Assembly (NCBI RefSeq): GCF_025643595.1
Contig: NZ_CP102826.1
Span: 62,001 to 126,000, forward strand
DNA: 64,000 nt
Source of the DNA: Saccharopolyspora rosea
GTDB lineage: Bacteria; Actinomycetota; Actinomycetes; Mycobacteriales; Pseudonocardiaceae
Direction of reading: 5' to 3'
Notes under the pieces: model-generated
Database searches by the model: none
Told to the model about the DNA's origin: nothing
The model's input: the letters and a program-made list of their open reading frames with translations, nothing else
Translations under genes and position numbers: made by a program
Shown: positions 39,942 through 50,400 of the stretch, piece by piece
How positions within the stretch are numbered: position 1 is the stretch's first letter
How the letters are laid out: every line of letters begins with the position of its first letter

Positions 39942-41143
39942 GCTGGATCGCCGACCCCGAGTTCGCCCCGGACAAGCCGTTCGGACCGCAGACCCTGCCC
40001 TACGGGGTGCTGGTGACCGGGTCCGGACCGGTGGTGGCGGTGCGGGTCGGCAGGCACGCGTTGCCGCTGCGCGGCATCGCCGACTCGCTCGGTCCCCGGC
40101 TGGCCGACCTCGTGCGCGGCGACTCGCTCGACCCGCTGCTCGCCGCCGGTCGTCCCGCCTGGCGCGAGCTGCGCGAACGCCTCACCGAGATCGTCACGGC
40201 GGACCGGGCCCCGGCCGGGGCCGACCTGGTGCGCACCGACTGGCACACCCTGGTGCTGCCGTTCACCGTCGGCGACTACGTCGACTTCTACTCCTCGCGG
40301 CACCACGCCGAGAACGTCGGCCGCATCCTGCGCCGCACCGGCGCGCCGCTGGCGGAGAACTGGACGCACCTACCGGTGGCCTACCACGGCCGCGCGGGGA
40401 CCGTGGTCGTCTCCGGCACCGACGTGCACCGGCCGTTCGGGCAGCGCAAGGCGTCCGGTGACCCGCAGCCGGCGTTCGGGCCGACCCGGCGGCTCGACTT
40501 CGAGGCCGAGGTCGGGTTCGTCTGCGGCGGCGAACCCGCCGCGCACCTGTCCACCGCCGACTTCCCGGAGCACGTGTTCGGGGTGGCGCTGGTCAACGAC
40601 TGGTCGGCGCGGGACGTCCAGCTGTGGGAGTCGCAGCCGCTGGGACCGTTCCTGGCCAAGTCGTTCGCCACATCGGTGTCCGGGTGGATCACCCCGCTGG
40701 AGGCGTTCGAGCACGCGCGGGTGCCGACCCCGGAGCCCGAGCACCAGCTGCAGGACTACCTCGTCGAGGACCAGCCGTGGGGCCTGGACCTGCGGCTGGA
40801 AGTGCGGTGCAACGAGACGCTGGTCGCCAGCCCGCGGTTCGAGCACATGGCGTGGTCGCCCGCCCAGCAGCTGGCGCACATGACCGTCAACGGCGCCACC
40901 GCGCGCCCCGGTGACCTGTACGCATCCGGAACCGTGTCCGGCCCGGAACGCGCCCAGCGCGGCTGCCTGCTGGAGCTGACCTGGGGCGGGGCCGACCCGA
41001 TCACGTTGCAGGACGGGGAACAGCGGACCTTCCTCCAGGACGGCGATCGCGTGACACTGAGTGGCAGTGCCCCGGGCCAGGGCGGTTCGGTCGTCGGCCT
41101 CGGCGAGGTGGCGGGCACGGTCCTGGCAGCGGCTCGGAGGTGA
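39938..41143 (+). CDS. fahA: fumarylacetoacetase
   Basis: Last step of tyrosine/homogentisate degradation: fumarylacetoacetate to fumarate and acetoacetate. 401 aa; FAA hydrolase N-domain (DTxx-like FAPDKPFGPQTLPYGVL) and catalytic domain with DYVDFYSSRHHAENVG (His/Asp), NWTHLPVAYHGRAGTVVVSG, the metal ligands in LDFEAEVGFVCG, LVNDWSARDVQLWE, and the end CLLELTWGGADPITL, all as in eukaryotic-type FAH. No hmgA or maleylacetoacetate isomerase adjoins. Starts at GTG 39938 within the previous stop. Confidence 0.95.
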   Translation: MSWIADPEFAPDKPFGPQTLPYGVLVTGSGPVVAVRVGRHALPLRGIADSLGPRLADLVRGDSLDPLLAAGRPAWRELRERLTEIVTADRAPAGADLVRTDWHTLVLPFTVGDYVDFYSSRHHAENVGRILRRTGAPLAENWTHLPVAYHGRAGTVVVSGTDVHRPFGQRKASGDPQPAFGPTRRLDFEAEVGFVCGGEPAAHLSTADFPEHVFGVALVNDWSARDVQLWESQPLGPFLAKSFATSVSGWITPLEAFEHARVPTPEPEHQLQDYLVEDQPWGLDLRLEVRCNETLVASPRFEHMAWSPAQQLAHMTVNGATARPGDLYASGTVSGPERAQRGCLLELTWGGADPITLQDGEQRTFLQDGDRVTLSGSAPGQGGSVVGLGEVAGTVLAAARR

Positions 41144-41147
41144 CGCG

Positions 41148-41801
41148 ATGGTCCGCCCCACGCCCGGCCTGCCGGCCAAGGAGAGCTCGCTGACGTTGGA
41201 ACGCGGGCTCAGCCTGCTCCAGGCGGTCGCCGACGCCGAGACCGAAGCGCCGTCGATCAGCGATCTCGCCGCCACCGTCGGCGTCAGCCGGGCCGCCGTC
41301 TACCGGCTGCTCGGGCCGTTGCAGCGGCGCGGGCTGGTGCGGCGCGAGGGGTCGCGGGTCCGGCTCGGGCTGGGCGTGCTGTGGCTGGCCGGTCGCGTGC
41401 TGCCGCAGATGCGCGCCGCCTCGCTGCCCGCGCTGCGGGCGCTGGCCGAACGGGTCGGTGCGACCGTGCACCTGACCGTCGCCGACGGCGGCGAGGCGCA
41501 GGCCGTCGCGGTGGTCGAACCGTCGTGGACGAACTACCACGTGTCCTACCGGGTGGGCACCAAGCACCCGGTGCAGCGCGGTGCCGCGGGGCAGGCCGTC
41601 GACCTGCCGCCGGGCGGGCCGCGCTGGGTCACCAGCAGCGGCGACCTGGTGTCCGGGGCGTTCGGCGTGGCCGCGCCGGTGCGGGGGGTGCCGGGGTTGC
41701 GCGCCAGCGTCGGCGTGGTCGCCCTGCAGCCGCTGGTCGCCGACGAGATCGGGCCGCTCGTCCTGGACGCCGCCGAGGCCGTCGCCGCCGCGCTGCGTTG
41801 A
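41148..41801 (+). CDS. IclR-family transcription regulator
   Basis: 217 aa. N-terminal winged helix (about 15-75: LTLERGLSLLQAVADAETEAP, SISDLAATVGVSRAAVYRLL) and an effector domain that is about 30 residues shorter than usual IclR proteins (VGATVHLTVADGGEAQAVAV, then VAAPVRGVPGLRASVGVVAL). Starts 5 nt after the fahA stop with CGGAGG upstream, so it is in the same operon and probably controls it in response to an aromatic intermediate. Confidence 0.9.
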   Translation: MVRPTPGLPAKESSLTLERGLSLLQAVADAETEAPSISDLAATVGVSRAAVYRLLGPLQRRGLVRREGSRVRLGLGVLWLAGRVLPQMRAASLPALRALAERVGATVHLTVADGGEAQAVAVVEPSWTNYHVSYRVGTKHPVQRGAAGQAVDLPPGGPRWVTSSGDLVSGAFGVAAPVRGVPGLRASVGVVALQPLVADEIGPLVLDAAEAVAAALR

Positions 41802-41875
41802 GTCCTCTGTGGACGCTTGACTGAACGCGGGAAAGACGCTTGGCTCGGCTGCCTGGGCGGAAGCGAGGTGGCCTC

Positions 41876-44503
41876 ATGCGTGCGAGTCGGATCGGGGGAG
41901 CCCTCGGCGGGATGCTGCTGGTGGTGGCGGGGATGGCGCCGGCCGAAGCCCGGCCCGCGCAGGCCCCGCCGTCCTGCGACGGCGGTCCGGGCTGGGAGCT
42001 GTCGACCGACCGGTTCGACAACGACTACGCGCGCCACCCGTTCGTCGGCAACGGCTACCTCGGGCAGCGCATCCCGCCCACCGGCGCCGGGTACGCGGCC
42101 ACCGGCGAGCAGACCGGGTTCCCGCTGAACACACCCCGGTTCGACGGGGCCTTCCAGGCCGGGGTGTACGGCGCGGCGCCGACCGCCCAGTCCCCGCAGC
42201 CCCGGCACGTGATCGCGGCGATCCCGACGTGGTCCGCGCTGACGCCCGGCGTCGGCGACCAGGAGTACACGTCGGCCACCCCGGCGGCGCGGATCTCGCA
42301 CTACCGGCAGACGCTCAACGTCCGCTGCGGCTTCGTCCGCACCTCGCTGACCTGGACCACCCCGGACGGCCGGGCCACCGACCTGGACTACGAGGTGCTC
42401 GCCGACCGGGCCGACCCGCACGTCGGCGCGGTGCGGCTGCGGATGACGCCGCACTGGACCGGCCGGGCCCGGGTCACCGACGCGATCGATGGCGCGGGCG
42501 CCCGCCGGATGCAGCCGACCGGCGGCGCCGGGGACGGGGAGACCGTGCACGTCGGCTACCGGACCGACGGCGTCGGGGCCACCGGCACCGTGGCGTCCAC
42601 CCTGACCTCCGATGTGGATGCGCCGCGGCGGCACCGGGTCGACGGGCTGACCGCGCGGCAGACCGCGGAATTCGACGTCCGCAGCGGCCGGAGCTACGAG
42701 TTCACCAAGTTCGTCGGAGCCGACACCTCGCCCGCGGCGGTCGCCGAGTCGAAGGCCGCGGCCGAGCGCGGCTGGGACGCGCTGTTCGCCGAGCACGCCG
42801 CGCAGTGGCTCCGGCTGTGGCGCAGCGACGTGCGGGTGCCCGGGCGCCCGGACCTGCAGGACGCGCTGCGCTCCACCCGGTACGCGGTGCTGTCCAGCGT
42901 CCGCGCCGGGCAGGCCGGCAGCATCCCGCCCGCCGGGCTGAGCAGCGACAACTACGCCGGGTTGGTCTTCTGGGACGCCGAGCTGTGGATGTACCCGAGC
43001 CTGCTGCTGCAGGACCCGGAACTGGCCCGCTCGGTCGTCGCCTACCGGGAGCGCACGCTGCCCGCCGCGCAGCGCAACGCCCGGTCGATCGGGCAGCAGG
43101 GCGCGTTCTACCCGTGGACCAGCGCGGACACCGGGGACCTGCAGTCCGACTGCCACAGCTGGGACCCGCCGCACTGCCTGACGCAGAACCACCTGCAGAG
43201 CGACGTCGCGCTCGCGGCCTGGCAGTACTACCTGGCCACCGGGGACCGGCAGTGGTTGCGCGACCACGGGTGGCCGGTGCTGCGCGCCGTCGCCCAGTAC
43301 TGGGCGGGGCGGGTCACCGCGAACCCCGACGGCAGCTACTCGATCCGCGACGTCGCCGGTCCCGACGAGTACAGCAACGGCGTGAACGACGGCGTGTTCA
43401 CCAACGCCGGGGCGGCCACCGCGCTGCGGCGGGCCACCGAGGTGGCCCGCTTGGTCGGCGACCAGGCGCCGCCGGAGTGGAACCGCATCGCCGACCGGCT
43501 GCGCATCCCGTTCGACCCGCAGCAGCAGGTCTTCCTGCAGTACGACGGGTACCGGGGCGGCACCATCAAGCAGGCCGACACGGTGCTGTTGCAGTACCCG
43601 CTGGAATGGCCGATGCCGCCGCAGGTCGCGGCCAAGACGCTGGACTACTACGCGCAGCGCACCGACCCCGACGGCCCGGCCATGACCGACGCGGTGCACG
43701 CCATCGACGCCGCCGCCACCGGGGAGCCGGGCTGCGCCGCGAACACCTACCTGGACCGGTCGATCGAACCGTTCGTCCGCGAGCCGTTCGCGCAGTTCTC
43801 CGAGGCGCGCGGAACCCGGGCGGGGCAGGGGGCGGGTGCCCCGGCGCTGAACTTCCTCACCGGTGGCGGTGGGTTCCAGCAGGTCTTCACGAACGGCCTG
43901 ACCGGATTGCGGCTGCGCGCCGACGGCGTCGCGCTGGACCCGATGCTCCCGCCGCAGCTGCCCGACGGGGTCGAGCTGACGGGTCTGCACTGGCAGGGCA
44001 GGACGTTCGACGTGCGGGTCGATCCGCAGGCGAGCACCGTGGCGCTGCGCTCCGGCGCCCCGTTCGCGGTGCACGCGCCGGACGGGGACCACGTGGTCAG
44101 CCAGGCGGCCCCGCTGGTGCTCAAGACGCGGCGCCCGGACCTGGTGCCGACCGACGACCTCGCGCGCTGCAAGGCCGCGAGCGCCACGTCCGAGGAACCC
44201 GGCAGGTTCGCCGAAGCCGCCGTCGACGGCAGCTCGACGACCGCGTGGGCCCTCGACGGCGACACCGGCTCGCTGACCGTGGACCTCGGCGCACCGCGGT
44301 CGATCTCGCACATCGATCCGAAGTGGACGGACGTGGCGCCGGTGCGCCACCGGGTGCTCACCTCCGTCGACGGCAGGCACTTCGTCCCGGCGGCCGAGGA
44401 ACTCCCGCTGCCGCGCCAGGTGCGGTACGTCCGCGTCGAGCTGACCGGTCCCGGCGGCGACAAGCACGCGGGAGTGCGGGAGCTCGAAGTCCGCGGTCCG
44501 TAG
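41876..44503 (+). CDS. secreted GH65-family glycoside hydrolase with C-terminal F5/8C-like domain
   Basis: 875 aa. Signal peptide (MRASRIGGALGGMLLVVAGM, cleaved near APAEARPAQA). N-terminal GH65 beta-sandwich (NGYLGQRIPPTGAGYAATGE), (alpha/alpha)6 catalytic barrel with HVFWD-like YAGLVFWDAELWMYPSLLL, catalytic acid Glu in RDVAGPDEYSNGVNDGVFTN and KQADTVLLQYPLEWPM, then a C-terminal discoidin-type domain (ASATSEEPGRFAEAAVDG, TTAWALDGDTGSLTVDLGAP). GH65 enzymes of this architecture are acid trehalase-like; the acid/base Glu makes it a hydrolase or phosphorylase, and extracellular location favours hydrolysis of trehalose or a related alpha-glucoside (inference). Confidence 0.9.
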   Translation: MRASRIGGALGGMLLVVAGMAPAEARPAQAPPSCDGGPGWELSTDRFDNDYARHPFVGNGYLGQRIPPTGAGYAATGEQTGFPLNTPRFDGAFQAGVYGAAPTAQSPQPRHVIAAIPTWSALTPGVGDQEYTSATPAARISHYRQTLNVRCGFVRTSLTWTTPDGRATDLDYEVLADRADPHVGAVRLRMTPHWTGRARVTDAIDGAGARRMQPTGGAGDGETVHVGYRTDGVGATGTVASTLTSDVDAPRRHRVDGLTARQTAEFDVRSGRSYEFTKFVGADTSPAAVAESKAAAERGWDALFAEHAAQWLRLWRSDVRVPGRPDLQDALRSTRYAVLSSVRAGQAGSIPPAGLSSDNYAGLVFWDAELWMYPSLLLQDPELARSVVAYRERTLPAAQRNARSIGQQGAFYPWTSADTGDLQSDCHSWDPPHCLTQNHLQSDVALAAWQYYLATGDRQWLRDHGWPVLRAVAQYWAGRVTANPDGSYSIRDVAGPDEYSNGVNDGVFTNAGAATALRRATEVARLVGDQAPPEWNRIADRLRIPFDPQQQVFLQYDGYRGGTIKQADTVLLQYPLEWPMPPQVAAKTLDYYAQRTDPDGPAMTDAVHAIDAAATGEPGCAANTYLDRSIEPFVREPFAQFSEARGTRAGQGAGAPALNFLTGGGGFQQVFTNGLTGLRLRADGVALDPMLPPQLPDGVELTGLHWQGRTFDVRVDPQASTVALRSGAPFAVHAPDGDHVVSQAAPLVLKTRRPDLVPTDDLARCKAASATSEEPGRFAEAAVDGSSTTAWALDGDTGSLTVDLGAPRSISHIDPKWTDVAPVRHRVLTSVDGRHFVPAAEELPLPRQVRYVRVELTGPGGDKHAGVRELEVRGP

Positions 44504-44509
44504 CGGCGA

Positions 44510-44625
44510 TCAGGTCGCCGGGAGGCGCAGCACCAGGCGGGCGCCCGAGTCGTGGTCGCCGACCTGGAGCGTCCCGCCGTGGACCCCGGCGACCTCGCGG
44601 GCCCGCACCCGGACCCGCGCCGTCG
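44510..44625 (-). pseudogene. remnant of a histidine-kinase C-terminus
   Basis: The last about 30 codons before a stop at 44510 read REVAGVHGGTLQVGDHD and SGARLVLRLPAT, the normal end of a HisKA-type kinase (after the G2 box: ...AHGG-x-V...G-x-RF-x-LRLP). Upstream in the same frame no kinase motifs continue. No start or ribosome binding site. The remaining gap to cydA (up to 44912) has no other gene. Probably a decayed kinase whose 5' part was lost. Confidence 0.5.
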
Positions 44626-44912
44626 GAGCCCGCGCAGCAGGTCGTTCCGGCGATCCCGCGAGTGCCCGCGCACGCCACCCGGCCGGCACTGCTGGGCTGA
44701 CCCGATCGGGTCGCGGGCGGGGGGTCGGTGACCGTCCGCGACCCGATCTCGAATCGGGGGCTTCCGCCCAGCTCAGCGAGTTGGTAGAACGAGAAGAACG
44801 CATCGCGTGCGGCCGTTGGGACCAAGGTCCCGAAACGTCCGGGACCCCCGTCCGGGGGATAAGGGACCGCTGCCCCTGCGGCGGCGGAGACCCCGGCGGC
44901 AGGGTGGATGAC

Positions 44913-46409
44913 GTGGATCTGCTCGACATCGCCCGCTGGCAGTTCGGCATCACGACCGTCTACCACTTCCTGATGGTCCCGCTGACCATCGGGCTGGCGA
45001 TCCTGGTCGCCGCCATGCAGACCGCCTGGTACCGGACCGGCCAGCCGCGGTACCTGAAGATGACCAAGTTCTGGGGCAAGTTGATGCTGATCAACTTCGC
45101 CATGGGCGTGGTCACCGGGATCGTGCAGGAGTTCCAGTTCGGGATGGCCTGGAACGCCTACTCCCGGTTCGTCGGCGACGTCTTCGGCGCGCCGCTGGCG
45201 ATGGAGGGCTTGATCGCCTTCTTCGTCGAGTCGACCTTCCTGGGGCTGTGGATCTTCGGCTGGGACCGGCTGTCCAAGCGCGTGCACCTGGCCTGCGCGT
45301 GGGCGTTCTCGCTGGCCACCGTGGCGTCGGCGTTCTTCATCCTGGCCGCCAACTCCTGGATGCAGCACCCCGTGGGCATCGAGTTCGTCGACGGCCGGCC
45401 GCGACTGACCTCGATCTGGGCGGTGCTGGGCAACAACACCGTGCTCGCCGCGTTCCCGCACACCGTCTTCGGCTGCTTCGCGGTCGCCGGGGCGTTCCTG
45501 GTCGGCATCGCCGCCTGGAAGATCGCGAGCAAGCACCGCCACTCCGATCCGGACGACGAGGACCGCAAGGTGTGGCACACCTCGTTGCGGATGGGCGCCT
45601 GGGTCGGCCTCGTCGCGTTCGCCGGACTGGCGATCTCCGGCGACGTGCAGGGCAAGCTGATGTTCGAGCAGCAGCCGATGAAGATGGCCTCCGCCGAGGC
45701 GCTGTGCCACAGCGAGGCCCCCGCCAGCTTCTCGATCTTCGCCATCGGCGACGTCAGCCGCCCCGACTGCGAGGGCGTCAAGAGCTTCACCGTGCCCTAC
45801 ATCCTGTCGTTCCTGGCCAACGGCGACTTCTCCAGCGAGGTCCGGGGCGTCGAGCAGCTGGTGCCGGAGTACCAGCACAAGTACGGCACGCACTACCCGG
45901 ACGACCCGCGGATGGGGGCGTTCGCCGGGCAGCCGATCAAGTACGTCCCGAACCTGCCGGTCACCTACTGGGGCTTCCGGTTCATGATCGGCTTCGGCGG
46001 GCTCGCCGCGCTGGGCGCGGTCGCCGTGCTGTGGCTGACCCGCGAGCAGCGGTTCCCGAAGGGCCGGTGGTGGGCTCCGCTGGCCGTGCTGGGCATCGGT
46101 GCGCCGTTCGTCGGCAACATCGCGGGCTGGGTGTTCACCGAGATGGGCCGCCAGCCGTTCGTGGTGGCGCCGAACCCGAACCCGTCCGGCGTCGACGGGG
46201 TGTGGATGTTCACCGCCCAGGCGGTGTCCGGGAACCTCGCTCCCGGCGAGATCCTGACCTCGGTGATCGCGCTGACCGCGCTGTACGGCGTGCTCGCGGT
46301 CGTGGAGATCTTCCTGATGGTCCGCTTCGTGCGCGGCGGGGTGGAGAGCGTGATGCCGCCCGAACCTCCCGAGGACGAGAAGTCCGAAGCCCTGTCGTTC
46401 GCCTACTGA
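44913..46409 (+). CDS. cydA: cytochrome bd ubiquinol/menaquinol oxidase subunit I
   Basis: 498 aa, nine TM helices, binds hemes b558, b595 and d. Marks: ARWQFGITTVYHFLMVPLTI (His19-type heme ligand), FGMAWNAYSRFVGDVFGAPL, GLWIFGWDRLSKRVHLACAW, SAFFILAANSWMQHPVG, and the quinol Q-loop VPEYQHKYGTHYPDDPRMG region with the GRQPFVV helix junction WVFTEMGRQPFVV. GTG 44913 is preferred (GGGTGG 7 nt upstream); GTG 44904 is possible. First gene of cydA-cydB-cydDC; the terminal oxidase used at low O2. Confidence 0.95.
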   Translation: MDLLDIARWQFGITTVYHFLMVPLTIGLAILVAAMQTAWYRTGQPRYLKMTKFWGKLMLINFAMGVVTGIVQEFQFGMAWNAYSRFVGDVFGAPLAMEGLIAFFVESTFLGLWIFGWDRLSKRVHLACAWAFSLATVASAFFILAANSWMQHPVGIEFVDGRPRLTSIWAVLGNNTVLAAFPHTVFGCFAVAGAFLVGIAAWKIASKHRHSDPDDEDRKVWHTSLRMGAWVGLVAFAGLAISGDVQGKLMFEQQPMKMASAEALCHSEAPASFSIFAIGDVSRPDCEGVKSFTVPYILSFLANGDFSSEVRGVEQLVPEYQHKYGTHYPDDPRMGAFAGQPIKYVPNLPVTYWGFRFMIGFGGLAALGAVAVLWLTREQRFPKGRWWAPLAVLGIGAPFVGNIAGWVFTEMGRQPFVVAPNPNPSGVDGVWMFTAQAVSGNLAPGEILTSVIALTALYGVLAVVEIFLMVRFVRGGVESVMPPEPPEDEKSEALSFAY

Positions 46410-46422
46410 CGAGGAACCCGCG

Positions 46423-47433
46423 ATGGATCTGCCCACCTTCTGGTTCTGCGTGATCGCCCTGTTCTGGGGCGGCTACCTCTTCCTTGAGGGCTTCGACTTC
46501 GGCGTCGGCATGCTGCTGCCGATCCTGGGGCGGGATGAGACCGAGCGGCGCGTGCTGATCAACACCATCGGACCGGTGTGGGACGGCAACGAGGTGTGGC
46601 TGATCGTCGCCGGCGGCGCCACGTTCGCCGCGTTCCCCGGCTGGTACGCCTCGCTGTTCAGCACCGCATACCTGCCGCTGCTGCTGTTGCTGCTGGTGCT
46701 GATCGGGCGCGGCGTGGCGTTCGAGTACCGCGGCAAGGTCGACACGCCCCGGTGGCGGCGCACCTGGGACGTGGTGATCGTGCTGGCCTCCTGGATCTCG
46801 CCGCTGGTCGTCGGACTGGTGCTGACGGCGAACGTGTTCGGCCTCCCGCTGAACGCGATCGGCGACCGGGTCGGCGGCTGGTGGACGATCTTCAGCGGGC
46901 CCAGCGTTCTCGGCGCGCTCGCGGTGTGCGGCTTCTCGCTGCTGCACGGCGCGATGTTCCTGGCGCTCAAGACCGAGGGCGAGGTGCACCGCCGGGCCCG
47001 GCGGTTCGCGCTGGTGGGCGGCGTGCCGCTGCTGGCCCCGCTGGTCGCGCTGCTGCTCGTGGTGCAGCTGCGCGAGGGCCCGACCTGGACGTGGGCACCG
47101 CTGGTGGTCGCCGTGGTCGCCGCGCTGGTCGCGCTCGCCCGGATGTGGCGGTCCCGCGACGGCCAGGCGTTCACGTTCCAGGGCGTGGCCCTGGTGGCCG
47201 TGGTGGTGACGCTGTTCGGCGCGCTGTGGCCGAACGTCCTCCCGTCCACCCTGGACCCGGCGTTCTCGCTGACCGTGGAGCACACCGCGTCCAGCCCGTA
47301 CACGCTGACCGTGATGACCTGGGTCGCCGCGTTCGGCGCCCCGGCCGTGCTGGTCTACCAGGCGTGGACGTACTGGGTGTTCCGCAAGCGCATCGGGACC
47401 AAGCACATCCCGCCGGTGCACGCGCCGTCATGA
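46423..47433 (+). CDS. cydB: cytochrome bd oxidase subunit II
   Basis: 336 aa, eight TM helices: LPTFWFCVIALFWGGYLFLE (family opening), GFDFGVGMLLPILGRDETER, TIGPVWDGNEVWLIVAGGAT, FPGWYASLFSTAYLPLLLLL, RGVAFEYRGKVDTP and a C-terminal TLTVMTWVAAFGAPAVLVYQ. ATG 46423 is 13 nt after cydA with GAGGAA upstream. Its stop overlaps the cydDC start (ATGA). Confidence 0.97.
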   Translation: MDLPTFWFCVIALFWGGYLFLEGFDFGVGMLLPILGRDETERRVLINTIGPVWDGNEVWLIVAGGATFAAFPGWYASLFSTAYLPLLLLLLVLIGRGVAFEYRGKVDTPRWRRTWDVVIVLASWISPLVVGLVLTANVFGLPLNAIGDRVGGWWTIFSGPSVLGALAVCGFSLLHGAMFLALKTEGEVHRRARRFALVGGVPLLAPLVALLLVVQLREGPTWTWAPLVVAVVAALVALARMWRSRDGQAFTFQGVALVAVVVTLFGALWPNVLPSTLDPAFSLTVEHTASSPYTLTVMTWVAAFGAPAVLVYQAWTYWVFRKRIGTKHIPPVHAPS

Positions 47434-50400
47434 GCCGGTCCGCGTCGCCCCTCGGCGCGCTGCCGCGGCTGTCCGCGTCGGCGCGCCGGGCGCTGCTGGT
47501 GGGCGGGATCCTGGCCGCGGCCCACGCGGCGGCGCTGATCGTGCAGGCGTGGTCGCTGGCGAGCGCCCTGGCCGCCGTGGTCTCGCACGGCGCCCGGCCG
47601 GACGCCATCAGCGGGTACCTCGCGGTGCTCGCCGGGGCGGTCGTGGCGCGGGCGGTGCTCGGCTGGGCCACCGAGACGGTGTCCGCGCGCGCCGCCGCGG
47701 GTGCGAAGGAGGAACTGCGCGCCCGGCTGCTCGACGCCGCGCTGCGGCGGGGTCCGGAGTGGATCCGCGAACGCGGCGCCGCGCAGGTGACCGCGCTGGC
47801 CACCAAGGGGCTCGACGCGCTGGACGCCTACTTCACCAAGTACCTCCCGGCGCTGGTCACCGCCGCGGTCGTGCCGCCGCTGGTGGGCGCCTGGATCCTG
47901 TTCTCCGACTGGGTCTCCGCGCTGGTCGTGGTGCTCACGGTGCCGCTGGTGCCGCTGTTCGCCTGGCTCGTCGGCAAGTACACCGAGCAGCGCACCTCCC
48001 GCGCGGCCGACGCGGTGCAACGGCTGTCCGGTCAGCTGCTCGAACTCGTCCGCGCGCTGCCGGTGCTCACCGCCTTCGGACGGGCCCGCGCCCAGGGCGC
48101 CGTGGTCCGGCGGGTCAGCGACAACCACCGGCGGACCACCGTCGCGACGCTGCGCATCGCGTTCCTGTCCGCGCTGGTCCTGGAGCTGCTGTCGTCGCTG
48201 TCGGTGGCCGTGGTCGCGGTGGGCATCGGGTTGCGCCTGGTCTCCGGCGAACTCGACCTCGCCACCGGGCTGCTCGTGCTGGTGCTGGCCCCGGAGTGCT
48301 ACCTGCCGCTGCGCGCCGCGGGTGCCGCCCACCACGCCAGCGAGGACGGCGTCGAGGCCGTGCACCGGGTGGCGGAGATCGTGGACGGGACGCCGGAGGG
48401 CGGTGGGCACGACGTTCCGCCCGACGACGCGACGCTGCGGGTGCGCGGGCTGCGGGTCCGGCGGCGCGGCGGTGCCGCACCGGACGGGATCAGCTTCACC
48501 GCCCGGCCGGGCGAGATCGTGCGGCTGGAGGGCTTCGACGGGATCGGGCCGAGCGGGAGCGGGAAGTCCACCACGTTGTCCGCGCTGCTCGGCTTCACCG
48601 CACCGGACGGCGGCGAGATCACCTGCGGCGGCGTGGACGTCGGGCGGTTCGACCGGGCGCTGTGGCGGCGCCGGATCGCCTGGGTGCCGCAGCACCCGAC
48701 GTTCACCGGCGGCACTGTCGCGGACGAACTCCGCGTCGCCGTCGCCGACCAGCCGGCGGGCACCGACGCCGGGTTGGACGACGTCCTCGCCGACGTCGCC
48801 GCGGGCCACCTGCGGGACCGGCGGGTCGACGAGCTGTCCACCGGGGAGCGCCAGCGCGTGGCGGTCGCCCGGGCGCTGCTGCGCACCCGGGGCGAGGCCG
48901 CGATCCTGCTGCTCGACGAACCCACCGCGCACCTCGACGCCTCGACCGCCCACCGGGTCGACGCCGCGATCCGCCGCGCCGCCGACGCGGGCGCCGCGGT
49001 GGTGCTCGCCAGCCACCGCGCCGCCGCGGGCGCCGGCGAACCGGAACCGGTCCCGGAGCCCCCGCGCACCGCCGCCGCCGACCTGCCGCCCGCGCGCGGT
49101 CGGCTGCGCGACCTGGTCACGCCGCGCACCCTGTTCGGCGTCGCCCTGGGCGCGCTGTCCCTGCTGTCCGGGCTGGCCCTGACCGCGACCTCGGCCTGGC
49201 TGATCGCGCGGGCGTCGCAGCAGCCGCCGATCCTCACGCTGTCGGTGGCGGTGGTCGGGGTGCGCACCTTCGCGCTGTCCCGCGCGGTGCTGCGCTACGC
49301 CGAACGCCTCGTCACGCACGACGCGGCGTTCCGCATGTCCGGCGAGCTCCGGGAACGGTTGTGGGACGCGCTGGTCCGCCTCGGCCCGGTGCGCACCGCG
49401 GCGCTGCGCCGCGGCGAAGGGGTCGCCCGGCTCGTCGACGACGTCGACGCGGTGCGCGACCTGGTGCCGCGCGTGCTGCTGCCACCGCTGGTCGCGGTGG
49501 TCGTGGCCGTCGCGGCGGTGGTGCTCCAGGCGTTCGTGCTGCCGGAGGCCGGTGCGCTGCTCGCCGGTGCGCTGCTCGCCGCGTGCGTCGCCGCCCCGCT
49601 GGCCGCGGTCGCAGCCGAGCGCCGCGCCAGCGCCGCCGCGGCCGAGGGTCGACGTCGCGTCGCCGCGCGCGTCCTCGCACTGCTCGACGGCTCCGCCGAA
49701 CTGCTCGCCTTCGGTGCGCACGCGGCGCGGCGCGCCGAGCTGGCCGCCGAGGACCGGCGGCTCGCGTCCCGCGCCCGCCGCGCCGCCTTCGGCGCCGGAG
49801 CGGCGACGGCCGCGAGCACCCTGCTCGTCGGCGTCGCGATCGTCGGCAGCGCGTGGTTCGCGGCTCGGGCGGTCGCCGAGGGCCGCCTGGCCCCGGAACT
49901 CGCCCCGGTGCTGGGCCTGGTGCCGCTGGCGGCGGCGGAGGCCGTCGCGCTGCTCGCGCCCGCGGCGCAGCAGTGGCGTCCGCTGCGCGAGGCGCAGGCG
50001 CGCCTGGTGCCGCTGCTCCGGGCGGAGCCGGACGGTGCGGCGACCCCGGAGCGCGGCGGGGACGTGGAACTCGCCGACGTCGACGCCCGGTGGCCCGGCG
50101 CGGCCGAGCCCGCGTTGCGGGGCGCGCGGGTGCGCATCCCGGCGGGGACGCACGTCGCGGTCGTCGGACCGTCGGGTGGCGGGAAGTCGACGCTGGTGGC
50201 GGTGCTGCTCGGCGCGCTCGGCGCCGAACGCGGCCGGGTGCGGGCACCGGAGCGCCCCGCCTGGTGCCCGCAGGACCCGCAGCTGGTGTCCACGACGATC
50301 CGGGAGAACCTGCGCCTGGCGGCCCCGGACGCGTCCGACCAGCGGCTGGTGGAGGCGCTGCGGCTGGCGGGCCTGCCGGGCTGGGGCGACCGGCTCGACA

